DNA from: Brachycybe producta
Lineage: Eukaryota > Arthropoda > Diplopoda > Playtdesmida > Andrognathidae
Reading direction: 5' to 3'
Length of the DNA stretch: 64,000 bases
Assembly: GCA_036925085.1 (NCBI GenBank)
Contig: JAUPFP010000008.1
Location: forward strand, 5,047,277 to 5,111,276
A program made the position numbers and the translations under genes. This document shows, piece by piece, positions 25,547-37,733 of the stretch (its first letter is position 1; each line of letters opens with the position of its first letter). The notes beneath the pieces are model-generated. The model made no database searches. It was given only the letters and a program-made list of their open reading frames with translations, and was not told the DNA's origin.

Positions 25547-27724
25547 TCATCGGTAGCTGGATGCGGCAGACAGCCATTGTCCCTGGTCGTCAGGTAGATC
25601 CCGGTGGAAGATATTGAAGATGTCCCGGTCCCCGATAATCTTGCGGGAGGACCGCTTGTTGTACAGTGTAGCCCAAGCGGCGTCCCATAAGACGGCGATT
25701 CGGTAACGAGGATCCGGTTCCGGAATGTAGTGACGGCTGGTACGGAACGTCTGTCCAGCTGGCAGTCTAAAGACGGAGTTGACGAAAGCTCCCAAAAGGG
25801 CTTCCGTGGCTTCATCGATGGCATCTCCGGCGAAACTGGTGGTTTCAACAATCCGTCTTCTTGGGAAGACGATGGTGATGAGGACACTTGTTAGGCGGGA
25901 GAGTCCCACGACATATCGCTCCCGGGGAGGGAGGTCCAGACGGGGAAACCCTTCCTCCAAAGAGAAGTGTCCTACGTAAAGGGTGTTGGCCGAGCGCACT
26001 TCGCGCTGCCAAGTGACCCACCGATTGTTGAGCAATCTCTCGCCGGAGGTGGCTGCACGGAACGGATGATCCAGCGGTAACCGCCCCAGAGTAGCCCCGG
26101 CATGGGGTACAGTGGGCGGTGCGGCTGGTCGGGCTGGTGTTGGAGCCGCAGGTTCCAAAGAAACTGATGCGCCCGTGATAGGCCTGGCATGGCGCAAGGC
26201 GGACCGGGCCATATCGCGGGCCCGCTGACGTAGTCGCTTCGATGCCGACTTCCTGCTCAGCGCCTCCAGTGGCTTGGCACTTCCTGGTGCACGGCCCAGT
26301 GCTTCCATGGGGTCACCTCCCTGTCGCATGACGTCTTGCAGAAGGTTTGTGATGGCCTTCTGTTTTTTCAAGAACGCGGCACGCTCTGCGGAAGGTGGCG
26401 GCATCAAAGGTGTAGGCGTAGGTTGTCCAGAAGGGCGGCCCGGAGGTGGCGGAGGAGGAGAGCGACGCGGGACCCAAGTAGGAGGGCCCCGAGTTTCATA
26501 GCGATGGTCGCGGTCCAGTTGGACTCGGTGATCCTGTAGGTCTTGCCTGACCCTTGGGTCGAAGTTATTACGCGGCGGAGGGCCGCGTCCAGAGGAACCA
26601 CGTTGTTCCTGCTGACTTCTTCCGTCGGGTCGGCGTCAGGGCGAAAGATGGGAACCACGTGGCGAAGAGCGACGTGGTTGTGGCCGTTGAAGAGAGTCTC
26701 GAGAAGAGTGGTGGCCCCTGTAGGACTGTTGAGGCTCCTTGGGGCGAGCCCCAGTGGGAACCTGAACACGAACAGGTTGGGGAACCACCACTATAGAAGG
26801 TAGCTTCGGAGTCGGAGTTGGTGTGGCGGCCTCGCTGCGTGGAGGCGTGGCACATCGGGAGGTTGGTGGTGACGATAATGGTGTATGAGGAGGAGGCGGC
26901 GGAGTGATTGACGGCACCGGTGAGCAGTGTTGGAAAGGCTCTGGTGGCGTTATGGGTGGAGAAGGAGATGTGGAGAGGCCAGTTGTCAGGGTTGCTGGCG
27001 AGTTTGAGGATGGAGGCGATGACGTGGCCGATGACGTAACTGGGGCGGCTTCTTGGAGTCGGGCCTCGATTCGCAGGAGCTCCTCCTTCGGGAGTTGCGC
27101 CGTACACGGTAAGCCCAGCTCGACAAGGCGGGCGCAAACCGCACGGAGGTACGCCAGATTGTCCTCCCCTTCCTTTTTATCTCTGGCTGCCTGGCGAAGG
27201 GCAGCCTCCCTCTGCATCTCCAAGTGGAGGTCTTCGAGGGGGGAGGGCACAGATCCACCTCCCCCACGCTTCCCTCTTGCTTCAGCTCCACCCGGAATGG
27301 GTTGACCAGGCGCGATGCTATCGCGGAACGCCTGGTTAACCCCCCATGCCATTGTATTAATATCGATGCGGTCTTCCCGCTCCTCCCAGTAGTGTTTTGA
27401 TGTCGTGACGTCGAAGGGGACGATGCTGCTTGGAGCAGCAGGCTTCCCTTCGCGCCCGACATTGGCAGGTCGCTTGAAGCTTGCTTTTAGGCGCTTCTCC
27501 CCACGCCGGTGAAAATTCTCCGGTTCGGAGGAGGTGCAGCGCCTATCTATTGTGTTTGGCGACTCTCTTCTTGTTATTGGCGCACTGGCGGCGCCCGCCC
27601 TTTGTAGCTGGCAGGTAGATTGAGAGAGGGGTTCAGCGGTCCCCGCCGTTCCACTCTCCGTCTCATCTTCACTAGAAGAGGCAGACATCATTCTGCCTCC
27701 TCTCCATGAGCCTCTACCTGGCAT
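25547..27724 (-). CDS. Second retroelement ORF, unknown function, one in-frame TGA
   Basis: From ATG at 27724 to the stop at 25547-25549 one frame stays open for 726 codons, except for a single TGA at codon 363 (26636-26638). The apparent separate 286-codon frame that starts at 26407 is only its continuation; the 76 codons between the TGA and that Met are open and Pro/Arg-rich. Codons 1-362 are low complexity: Ser/Thr/Pro-rich with SPPP and TPTPTP runs, plus a charged helical stretch around 165-235 (EDLHLEMQREAALRQAARDK). After the TGA come another Pro-rich linker, a basic helix (RKSASKRLRQRARDMARSAL) and a compact 150-residue C-terminal part with aromatic and hydrophobic spacing (WVTWQREV, DRDIFNIFHRDLP) that looks folded. 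It sits where pol or env would lie but has no polymerase, integrase, signal-peptide or membrane features. The TGA may be a CpG decay of CGA, since the following base is C, or a leaky UGA-C stop. I do not recognise the family. Confidence 0.7.
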
Positions 27725-29215
27725 ATTTCTTAAGAGTTAGAAAGTTCTTACTTTTTCAAAAGTCCCGCTGCTGGTGGTTACTTCCAAATAATAACAGAAA
27801 TCGGTCCCCGATCACTCTGTTATTATTTCAAGAGGTCCAAAGAGTTCTGAAGGCCTGATGCACTGCACGTGAGTTCAAAGGCTTGAAGGTGGTACTCAAG
27901 CTTTGGATTGACAACAAAACTGAAGAAGTTCGAAATTAAAATTTGGAACTTGGCACAGAAGTAGATTGAAGATTTGATGATTGAAGAAGATCGAGCATAA
28001 AGAGATGAACAAAAACGAGTGCTTCTTTGAAGAGAGCAAATCGAGTGGTAATTGACCAAGTTTGGTCACTTTCTTATTTAATTTTAAAAGTTAGAAGGGC
28101 CGGCCCCTTTTAGAATAAGACACCTTACTCTAATTGGTTTCTTCACGACTTTATTTATTGGGGGTGGGGGTTGTCCCACCGACATTAGATGTGAGAGGTG
28201 TTGATCTAATTCTTATCAGAGTCGGTCCTGTTTATTATTTTTAGATAAACAAAAGGACTAAGGAATCTCGAGGGAGAAGGGCCGTTATTTTATTTCACAC
28301 CGAGGTGTGAAGTTGCCCATTAACTTTCTCCCCTTCTTTTCCTTAATGCCTTTTTTTTTGGAAAGAATAGGTCAGCAAGGTTACTAATGTACCTTGCTGT
28401 TTGTTATTATTTTTAGGGGGGAGTGGGGCAGGAGTTGGTGTCCCACAATTCGATCTTAATTGAGAGGGTGACAGGTTCTTCAATTTTATTTTTTAATTGA
28501 AGGTGTCCGCTCTCACAAAATCTTCAAAACTGATTTTCTTCCTTTTTTATTTGTTTATGGCCAGCAGTTTTTGTTGTTTGTTTTTTTCTTTGAAGTCCCA
28601 GTGCATTGGTCTGGCCCCCAGAGCAATTGTCTCTTTGAAGTTTCTATCCTTCCACTGTCAACAGCATGGTCAATGACGTTCGTCCATAATAAAGGGGAGC
28701 ACGGTGTTTTTCTTTTGCTGACCCTTTTATGGCTCTTGATTTTTCTTCTGAACGTCCTTGACTAGCCTTCGGCGTTTTTCCCAGGTGTACCACGTGGTTG
28801 ACAGTTGTTTGTGAAGGCCACGTGGTTCCGGTGTAGTTTATTGCATGTTTGAAATGGTTGCCAATATGTAAATATTGGCGGCCATGTTGAAAAGTTTAGA
28901 AGTGTTTCAAGAATTAAAGTTGTGTGAATTTTGTAGAGTTTTGGGAGTTATTTGAGAGTGTTTAGAGGGGTTGTTGATGCTGTGGGGTTGTTTATTCGTT
29001 GGGGGGTTCCTTTTATCCCCTCCCCCACCTCTTGACAACTGTCCTCAGTTGTTTCTTAACACAACAATTCTCAAATTCCTCCCGCTCTTCTATTGTTGAT
29101 ATTTGATGGTTGCTGGTGTTTATTTCCATGGTCATGAAATAAACACTGGTGAATTATTGTTTTATTTTCGTCGCGTTTGGTTTCTTGACAGCGTGGGTGG
29201 CCGTTGCTTTCGTCG
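27725..29215. other. Non-coding spacer between the two retroelement ORFs
   Basis: About 1.49 kb with no convincing frame on the coding strand. The gap is too long for ordinary re-initiation. At the gag-pro stop the minus strand reads CGTAAGTGA, a perfect GTAAGT donor hexamer at the left-going boundary. Just before the second ATG it reads CTTTCTAACTCTTAAG, which resembles a branch point, pyrimidines and AG. The join would not put the two frames in phase. A spliced message for the second ORF is therefore possible but unproven. No pol remnant is visible. Confidence 0.5.
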
Positions 29216-31597
29216 TCACTTACGGGGTGGAGTTTCGAGGTTTTCCTTAGAGGTGCTGGCAGATTTGCCAGGGGCCTCTACGGAAGTTTCTCCCAGAGCC
29301 CATCCGATGTGTGCTTCAATGCATTTTTGTCGGAGTGTGGATTCGAAGAGATCGTCCTCCACGTATACTTTGTTTGTTGTCATGGACACAGCTAAGTGCA
29401 GAGCCCGGCCTAGATCTCGGCCTAAGATGGCTTCGTGCCGGCCGGTAATCACTAGTAAGTGCCCTCGCACAGCGTGGGGGCCTAGCTGGACCGTCGCGGC
29501 GAGTCGCCCCACCACGGTGATCCTTTGGCCTCCCACACCCTGAATGTTGGGTGGGATTAACACAGGCTCGATTTCGAACTTGTGTTCCTGCGCGAGTTCA
29601 ATGGTGATAACGCTGCCCGTAGCTCCGGTGTCCGCGAGCATCCGTATACTCTTTCCGTTGATCGTGACGGCGATGCGCGGGTTCTTGTCGCTGGCATCAT
29701 AGTCTCCGACTTCTTGAGGTGAACAGCTGCTTACCAGCTGCTCATACACCGTTGTCATTAGTCTTCGGCAGCAGGAGTGGCCCTTCGTCGGCGATTGGGT
29801 TCCGGGAGCCATGATGGCTATTGTTTTATTTTCACGGCACCCAATCTCCTTGACGGATTGTTTAAGGACGTCGAGCGTGTCCTGCCAAACGATTAGATCG
29901 TCCGGGGTCCATTTATGTGCAGGAGCCCGGTCGAGCACCTTGACTGGTATATCCTCAGAGTCGTCAGAACTGTCGTTGTCGGGTTTATCAGGAGTAGGCG
30001 CTCCGGCGGCTGAGTCTGCTGCTGGAAGAGGAATCCGGCGGATTTGTCCCGCCACTCTTATTAGAGCAAACTCAACGCCGTCTTCGGTGATGATATCCGT
30101 TTCAGGCACCTCTCCTTTGATGTCATAGTCGGTAACCGGCTCTCCAAACTGCTTGATTGCAACCTTCTTCTTTGGTTGCCGACACTCACGGACGAAATGC
30201 CCCAATTTGCCACAATTATAACACGTCGACTTACTCTTGTCGAACGTGCGAGTGGTCTCTGGTTGGGTGTCCGCTGCAGAGTGTCGGTTTGAATTGGTGG
30301 CAGCAGTCTGACTAGGCTTTTTATCATGCCTAGACCGGTGTGTTTTGTCTTTAGGGCTGGCGGCTGCCGCCGGCTCCTGGTCGGTCTTCGATGCTCCTTT
30401 ACCCGACTGTGAATCAGCTGCGGGTTTTGGTTCCGTCGGCCATTTATCCAAGGACAGCAAGACCACCTCCATATTGAGGACGGCGTTTGCGAAGTCCTTG
30501 AACGACGTCGTAGATGCGTGGTGCGCGGCATTCTGTATGGTGGGATGTAGAGCGCGGCGCAACTGGCTTATACGCAGCTGATCGTCAAGTTGCGGGTAAA
30601 CTCGGTCGCCGAGTATCATAAACTCCCAGATGAAAGCTTGTGTACTCTCACCTTCCTTCTGGAGCATCTCTGTATACTTTTTCTCCAAGATGGCCAGTTC
30701 GTTCGGCTTTCCGAACGTATCTACCATCTGTACTCTCAGTGCTGGCCAAGGAATGTCCTGAAGCTCATACCTCAGTTTACTCAGCCACGTACGGGCGGCC
30801 CCAGTGAAACACCCCGTGATGTATTCCTCCTTGTGGTGGTCTTTCCAACCGTACAGGTGTGCCACTTCCTCGAATTCTTCCAGGAAGGGACGAAAACCTG
30901 TCAATCCGTTGAATTTTTGGATTGAGTCGGCTGGGTGGCGACCGCTGTATTTCTTATTGAATTCTTCCACGGAGGGTTCTCTGGGGGTTGGTCGATAGAT
31001 GCCATCCTGGACGTTTGACATTCCAGCCGGCATCAGACCTACCCCTTGAGGTGGAAAACGTGGCGCGTAAACTGAAGTGCCTTGTGTCGCTCCTTGGCTA
31101 GGCTGTTGTTCCGGGGGTGTCGAGCGGCGACCGCTACGTGCAACCCGGACAAGCGAGTGAGGAGAATCAGCACGTGTCGTGATCGGTATTTCCGCACGCT
31201 CATCTCTGTGACGCGGATCATCTGACTGCCCTTGTTGTTGCCAGTCAGGGTTACGCGGTAGATGACGTGTGTGCGGTGTGTAATGTCTTTCGTAACGATC
31301 GTGACGCTCTCTGTAGCCAACATAGGGGGCTGAAGAGGCGTCCGAGTCATCGTCGCGAAGTCGGTGTGTGCGTGTTGTCCGCCGTGGTGTAGTCGGTCGA
31401 TTCGGCGTGAATCGGTCGTCTATGAACTGAGACATACGAGTCGAGAGTGCAGCCACTTGTTGTGACAGGTGGTCAAACTCGGCCCCAGTCGGCCGCGGCG
31501 GTGGTGTCACATCAGTAGTCACGGGTACTTCCAACAGATCTTCGTGCGAACCCTGGTGATCAGACAGGGACCCCGTATTGTCGTGTGAGGTAGCCAT
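29216..31597 (-). CDS. gag-pro: Gag-protease polyprotein of the LTR retroelement
   Basis: An intact 793-codon frame. Residues 1-220 are a charged, disordered Arg/Pro/Thr-rich region. About 220-390 is a Ty3/Gypsy-type Gag capsid region, with the W-L pattern in CFTGAARTWLSKLRYELQD and EFMILGDRVYPQLDDQLRI. A basic, Ser/Thr-rich linker follows. A CCHC zinc knuckle lies at C459, C462, H467 and C472 for RNA binding. About 633-760 is a retropepsin-type aspartic protease with active-site ADTGA (Asp656) and the second-lobe ILGRD at 724-728. In autonomous relatives pol continues after the protease. Here the frame ends after a 40-residue tail at TGA with no reverse transcriptase. The product should assemble particles and cleave itself but cannot copy the element. 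The start is the first Met, 2.4 kb after the primer site. The frame is intact and GC-rich, which agrees with a recent insertion. Confidence 0.93.
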   Translation of the reverse strand: MATSHDNTGSLSDHQGSHEDLLEVPVTTDVTPPPRPTGAEFDHLSQQVAALSTRMSQFIDDRFTPNRPTTPRRTTRTHRLRDDDSDASSAPYVGYRERHDRYERHYTPHTRHLPRNPDWQQQGQSDDPRHRDERAEIPITTRADSPHSLVRVARSGRRSTPPEQQPSQGATQGTSVYAPRFPPQGVGLMPAGMSNVQDGIYRPTPREPSVEEFNKKYSGRHPADSIQKFNGLTGFRPFLEEFEEVAHLYGWKDHHKEEYITGCFTGAARTWLSKLRYELQDIPWPALRVQMVDTFGKPNELAILEKKYTEMLQKEGESTQAFIWEFMILGDRVYPQLDDQLRISQLRRALHPTIQNAAHHASTTSFKDFANAVLNMEVVLLSLDKWPTEPKPAADSQSGKGASKTDQEPAAAASPKDKTHRSRHDKKPSQTAATNSNRHSAADTQPETTRTFDKSKSTCYNCGKLGHFVRECRQPKKKVAIKQFGEPVTDYDIKGEVPETDIITEDGVEFALIRVAGQIRRIPLPAADSAAGAPTPDKPDNDSSDDSEDIPVKVLDRAPAHKWTPDDLIVWQDTLDVLKQSVKEIGCRENKTIAIMAPGTQSPTKGHSCCRRLMTTVYEQLVSSCSPQEVGDYDASDKNPRIAVTINGKSIRMLADTGATGSVITIELAQEHKFEIEPVLIPPNIQGVGGQRITVVGRLAATVQLGPHAVRGHLLVITGRHEAILGRDLGRALHLAVSMTTNKVYVEDDLFESTLRQKCIEAHIGWALGETSVEAPGKSASTSKENLETPPRK

Positions 31598-33569
31598 GAT
31601 TAATGAAGTGGCTTGTGTAATGTGAATGTGCGGTGATGAACGAGTCCGGCGAAGTCCAAGTCGTTGTGTGCAGCTCCGAGGGTTCTCGAGTACACTCTGA
31701 GCTATACTTTTCGGTTCCAGTATGATGGGACTCGTTCAGTTTGTAGGTCGGTGTCGTCACTGTGCGTCGGTAACTTAGTGCTTGTCGGCAACCGACACTA
31801 TCGTACTCTTATACACTGAGTAACGATAGATTACCTAAGCTTGTGACGTGTATAACGAAGTGGCCGTTCACTCCGTTAGTGTGGTGATGGTTGTATCGTG
31901 TTGATCGTGTTCTCAGTTGGGCGTGTGATGAGTTTTGGTTCCCAACTGGTGTAGCGTCGTGAGTTCTTTATTGAGCGTCAGATTTTGGAAGGATCTCTCT
32001 CGACACGTGGTATTTGGCGACCACGTGGAGGTTACGAGAATTCCAAAAACCTCAATAAAGAAACAGCAGATGTACAATACAACCTCGAGCGTGGTACACC
32101 ACCCAATCAAGATTGCACTGCGGAAAGTGAATTAGAAATGGAAGTGTATTGCAGTTGCCTGAAGAAGAGGAAAGCAATACGAAGAGTAAAGCTAGAGCGC
32201 GGTGCCCGCACTTTTAGTTTTACTTAGAAACAAGAATGAAGAGTGTGTGTGTGAAGAACACACAAAGAACAAAAAGTTCAAGATGGCTGAACTTTTTAAA
32301 TGCACAAACAAAGGAGAAGTTCAAGATGGCTGAACTCTCCAAAGAAGCAAGAAAAGAAAGCTGTTTTACTTTGAAAGTTTAAAACTTAGGTGCGGTGCCC
32401 GCACATCAAAAGTTTCAATTTAGTTTTATTAAAACAGTAAAACAGTGTAGAAATTGAAGTGTGTTCAACAAGATAAATACTTGGTGAACCAGAAGAAATG
32501 TTCAGACTGGAGAAATTTTGAGTCCTCACTGCTGGATGGCTCTGGATGAAAAGACAGAGTCAGTGCCCAGTGAGGGACTATGTTGAGTAGAAGGAAGAGG
32601 TCCGTAGGTGGCGCTGAGGTGGCCACTTCCGGTTCAGTTTATTGCAATGTCCAAAAATTGATGATTGAAAAGTTCCTCCGGGGCACGTTTTTATGGTGGC
32701 CAGGAGAAAGACACAAAAAGAGAGAAAATTCAAAGAAAAAGAGAAGTTTTCTCTAACAAGAGGAACTCCGCCAGGGGGCGCGTGAGTGCAACCCTCTGGA
32801 AGAGAAGAGAAGAGAAGAGAACACAAAAAGATGAGAGAAGGTACAACAATGAGTCACATGGAGCGAAAAACCGCTCCGTTGGCGCTTTTTGAAGAGTGTC
32901 CGGTCGATCCAAGATGGCGGCCGGGCTTCAGTGTTGTCCAATGGAGAAAGTTCATGTGATGATGCATTGAGGTGATGATGATGAAGAAATTGAAGAACAT
33001 GACTTGGGACATAGAGGGTCCCAAGGGAAACACAAGTGTAAAAACAAAGAACAAAGAAAAGGGGGGACAAGAAAGTCCCACGTGGCTAGAAAAAGTGTGT
33101 TTTAAGCTTGTAAGCCCCCTAACAATGAAATAGAGCTAGGGAGAATCTTGCTTGAAAATTAAAGATGAAGAGTGAAGATAATAGGACATTTTAAAAGACA
33201 CACACGTCCTTTAAAAGCCTATTAATAGATGAATAGATTAGTAGATGAGATTTGTTTGCTCATCTCATAATGAGACTGCAAACTCCTCTCGGAGAGTAAG
33301 AAGAATTTGTTTAAAGTGTTGCCCACGTGGTGTGGGTTTCACTTTGAAAATTAAAGAAGAGTGAAGGTGACAGTGGGTGATTGTAATGGAAACATGAAAT
33401 ACAAAAACACGGACGGAAACACGTGTGTCCAAACGGTTGTCCACTTTCCGAGTGCTAAGCGGTCAGCAGACAAAAGTTCGTTCCCACGTGTCTCTAAGGA
33501 CAGGACACAGAATCGCGCGGTCGACACGTGGTGTGTGTAGCCACAAGTCTCTTTCGCGATTCCACAAAA

Positions 33570-33935
33570 ACGGTACCATGCGGTTGGCTTTGACGTGATC
33601 GAGGGCCTCCATACATGATCCCAACATAAAAAGGCGCCACGCGGTTGGCTTTGACGCTATCGAGGGCCTCCATACGTGGTTCCAACACAAAGGACGCCGC
33701 GCGGTTGGCTTTGACGTGATCGAGGGCCTCCATACGCGGTTTTACAAAGGCGCCACGTGGTCGACTTTGACGCTATCGAGGGTCTCCACACGTGGTTCCA
33801 ACACAAAGGACGCCGCGCGGTTGACTTTGACGTGATCGAGGGTCTCCATACGCGGTTTTACAGACAGGCGCCACGCGGTTGACTTTGACGCTATCGAGGG
33901 TCTCCATACGTGGCTCCAACATAGAAAGGACGGAC
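33570..33935. repeat. Six-copy minisatellite with alternating units
   Basis: Units of 56-61 bp begin near 33581, 33642, 33702, 33758, 33818 and 33876. Odd units contain GACGTGATCGAG and even units GACGCTATCGAG, so the real period is a 117-bp dimer repeated three times. Units differ by small changes and by 1-5 bp in length, which breaks any reading frame. Confidence 0.85.
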
Positions 33936-34012
33936 GAAGCCTCGTGAGGCACAATCACGAGACTTAGGACAAAGGACGGCTTCTGTTTACAGGTCGGAGA
34001 AGGCAGATGGAG

Positions 34013-34033
34013 CTATACCCCGCACCTCCACCA
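34013..34033 (-). other. Primer binding site, probably tRNA-Ala
   Basis: Two bases (TT) after the 5' LTR the minus strand reads TGGTGGAGGTGCGGGG. This pairs with a tRNA ending CACCTCC-A-CCA. With a GGGGGTG acceptor start, that 3' strand gives the G3:U70 pair typical of tRNA-Ala. The fit into the T-stem is off by one base. The tRNA assignment is from family knowledge, not a search. Confidence 0.6.
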
Positions 34034-34035
34034 AA

Positions 34036-34723
34036 TGTGAGCTTTTGACATCAACCAATATTTTATTACCAACCTTTAGATGACATTTTCTACTTTTCGT
34101 TTCTTCTCTGAGCAGTATGACACCTGCACAGAGAAGATCCGAGCTGTAGAGAGAGCTGGATGGAGATAGATTGAAGTCACTCTTCTGCATGGGGGTGAAA
34201 TCAATGCAGGAGAGTGGCGGCCATCTCTCTCTCTTCCGGTTGATGCTGATATACATCTTCTCCATCGGTATTCCGACTAGAGAAGATGTTGTAGCTGCTG
34301 AGAATCGTATAGCTCCTGCCCTATGAAACCTCCGGCCTCTGAAGAGAAGTTATTAGCATAAAGACATAGAGACAACGCTACTTCTTATTACAACACTTTT
34401 ATTCATTCCTTGTAAGAAGTACAGATACAAGGGTGAATAGTAAAATACTAACTGGAAATCCTCAGGCCCATGATTTGGAATGTATCGCAAAAACAGGCAA
34501 AGGAAAGAACTGAGGAACAAAGAGGAACATGGTCCTTTTATACCTTGGACCTGTGTACACCTGCGAGGTGTAACCAGGTCCAAGTGACCATGGTCCTTTA
34601 TGTATCAATCCGCCACTTGGGCATGAGTCAGAAAGGTGAGTCAGAGAGGAGGGAGGGACGGTTGAGAGTTGTTTACCCCCCAGGCTATGGTTTTGGCGGG
34701 ATCACGATTTACAGGGTGTTACA
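34036..34723 (-). repeat. 5' LTR of the retroelement
   Basis: Same 688 bp as the 3' LTR, offset by 9580. In this copy the active promoter would be the TATA box TATAAAAGG at 34534-34542 (minus strand). Upstream of it are a 17-bp interrupted stem (34544-34584) and two TGACTCA motifs (34624-34630, 34637-34643) that match AP-1/bZIP sites. AATAAA lies at 34398-34403 on the minus strand. Confidence 0.92.
34534..34542 (-). promoter_or_regulatory. LTR TATA box
   Basis: TATAAAAGG on the minus strand, directly downstream of the LTR hairpin. Transcription would start roughly 25-30 bp further on, near 34505, and run toward lower coordinates. Confidence 0.65.
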
Positions 34724-34746
34724 ATATATATATGTATATACATATA

Positions 34747-34804
<58 letters not shown>

Positions 34805-34813
34805 CATATATAT

Positions 34814-34853
<40 letters not shown>
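34724..34853. repeat. (TA)n microsatellite at the insertion site
   Basis: Interrupted TA/TATG/CACA repeat abutting the 5' LTR. The left flank of the element is also CATA-rich, so the element appears to have landed in or beside this microsatellite. Confidence 0.85.
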
Positions 34854-37529
<2,676 letters not shown>

Positions 37530-37733
37530 ACAGGCAGTTCTGCCCAGCACTAACTCTTCGTTTGCCACGTCTTTTTATGAGCGTCATCAATTTCTAATTG
37601 GTTAGTTACTTGGTACTTGGTTAGTTACTGGTTACTTCGCCGCCCTTTTCAATTTCTAATTGTTTGATATTTGGTCTGACGCTCCTAAAAGTGCGGGGCA
37701 AACGAAAAGTTAGTGCTGGGCACAACTGCCAGT
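37530..37733. mobile_element. ACAGGCAG-ended MITE, copy A (204 bp)
   Basis: Ends ACAGGCAGTTCTGCCCAGCA and TGCTGGGCACAACTGCCAGT. The flanks are perfect 9-bp direct repeats AAAGGCGGG (37521-37529 and 37734-37742). The internal TTTCTAATTGGTTAGTTAC and CGCCCTTTTCAA words link it to the 207-bp copies at 46487, 53186 and 57049. Non-coding. Confidence 0.8.

Larger units (their letters stand above)
31598..34035 (-). promoter_or_regulatory. Long untranslated leader of the retroelement
   Basis: The 2.4 kb from primer site to Gag start has no long frame. It holds a 6-copy minisatellite (33570-33935), two copies of the 20-mer AAGTTCAAGATGGCTGAACT at 32274-32293 and 32317-32336 (43 bp apart), and two copies of GCGGTGCCCGCAC near 32199 and 32392. 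The second of these forms a 6-bp stem (32390-32404). Leaders of this kind usually carry dimerisation and packaging signals, which is inference here. Confidence 0.6.
24456..34723 (-). mobile_element. Young non-autonomous gag-pro LTR retroelement
   Basis: Two 688-bp direct repeats, 24456-25143 and 34036-34723, bound an 8.9 kb interior. They appear identical base for base and begin TG and end CA. The flanks give a 4-bp ATAT duplication (24452-24455 and 34724-34727), although the AT-rich site makes this weak proof. Reading the minus strand, the order is 5' LTR, primer binding site, long leader, Gag-protease, spacer, second ORF, short purine tract, 3' LTR. I find no reverse transcriptase, RNase H, integrase or envelope, so enzymes must come from another element. 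The protease and Gag style suggest the Ty3/Gypsy group. The interior is clearly more GC-rich than the surrounding DNA. Confidence 0.9.

Noticed and set aside
26404-27137. Overlapping 121- and 189-codon minus-strand frames inside the second retroelement ORF
   Set aside because: They are out-of-frame shadows. The main frame continues past the TGA with matching Pro/Arg-rich composition.
29103-29543. 146-codon plus-strand frame
   Set aside because: Antisense shadow of the protease part of gag-pro.
33463-33958. Repeated peptides such as MEALDHVKANR on the minus strand
   Set aside because: They come from the leader minisatellite, and unit lengths shift the frame.
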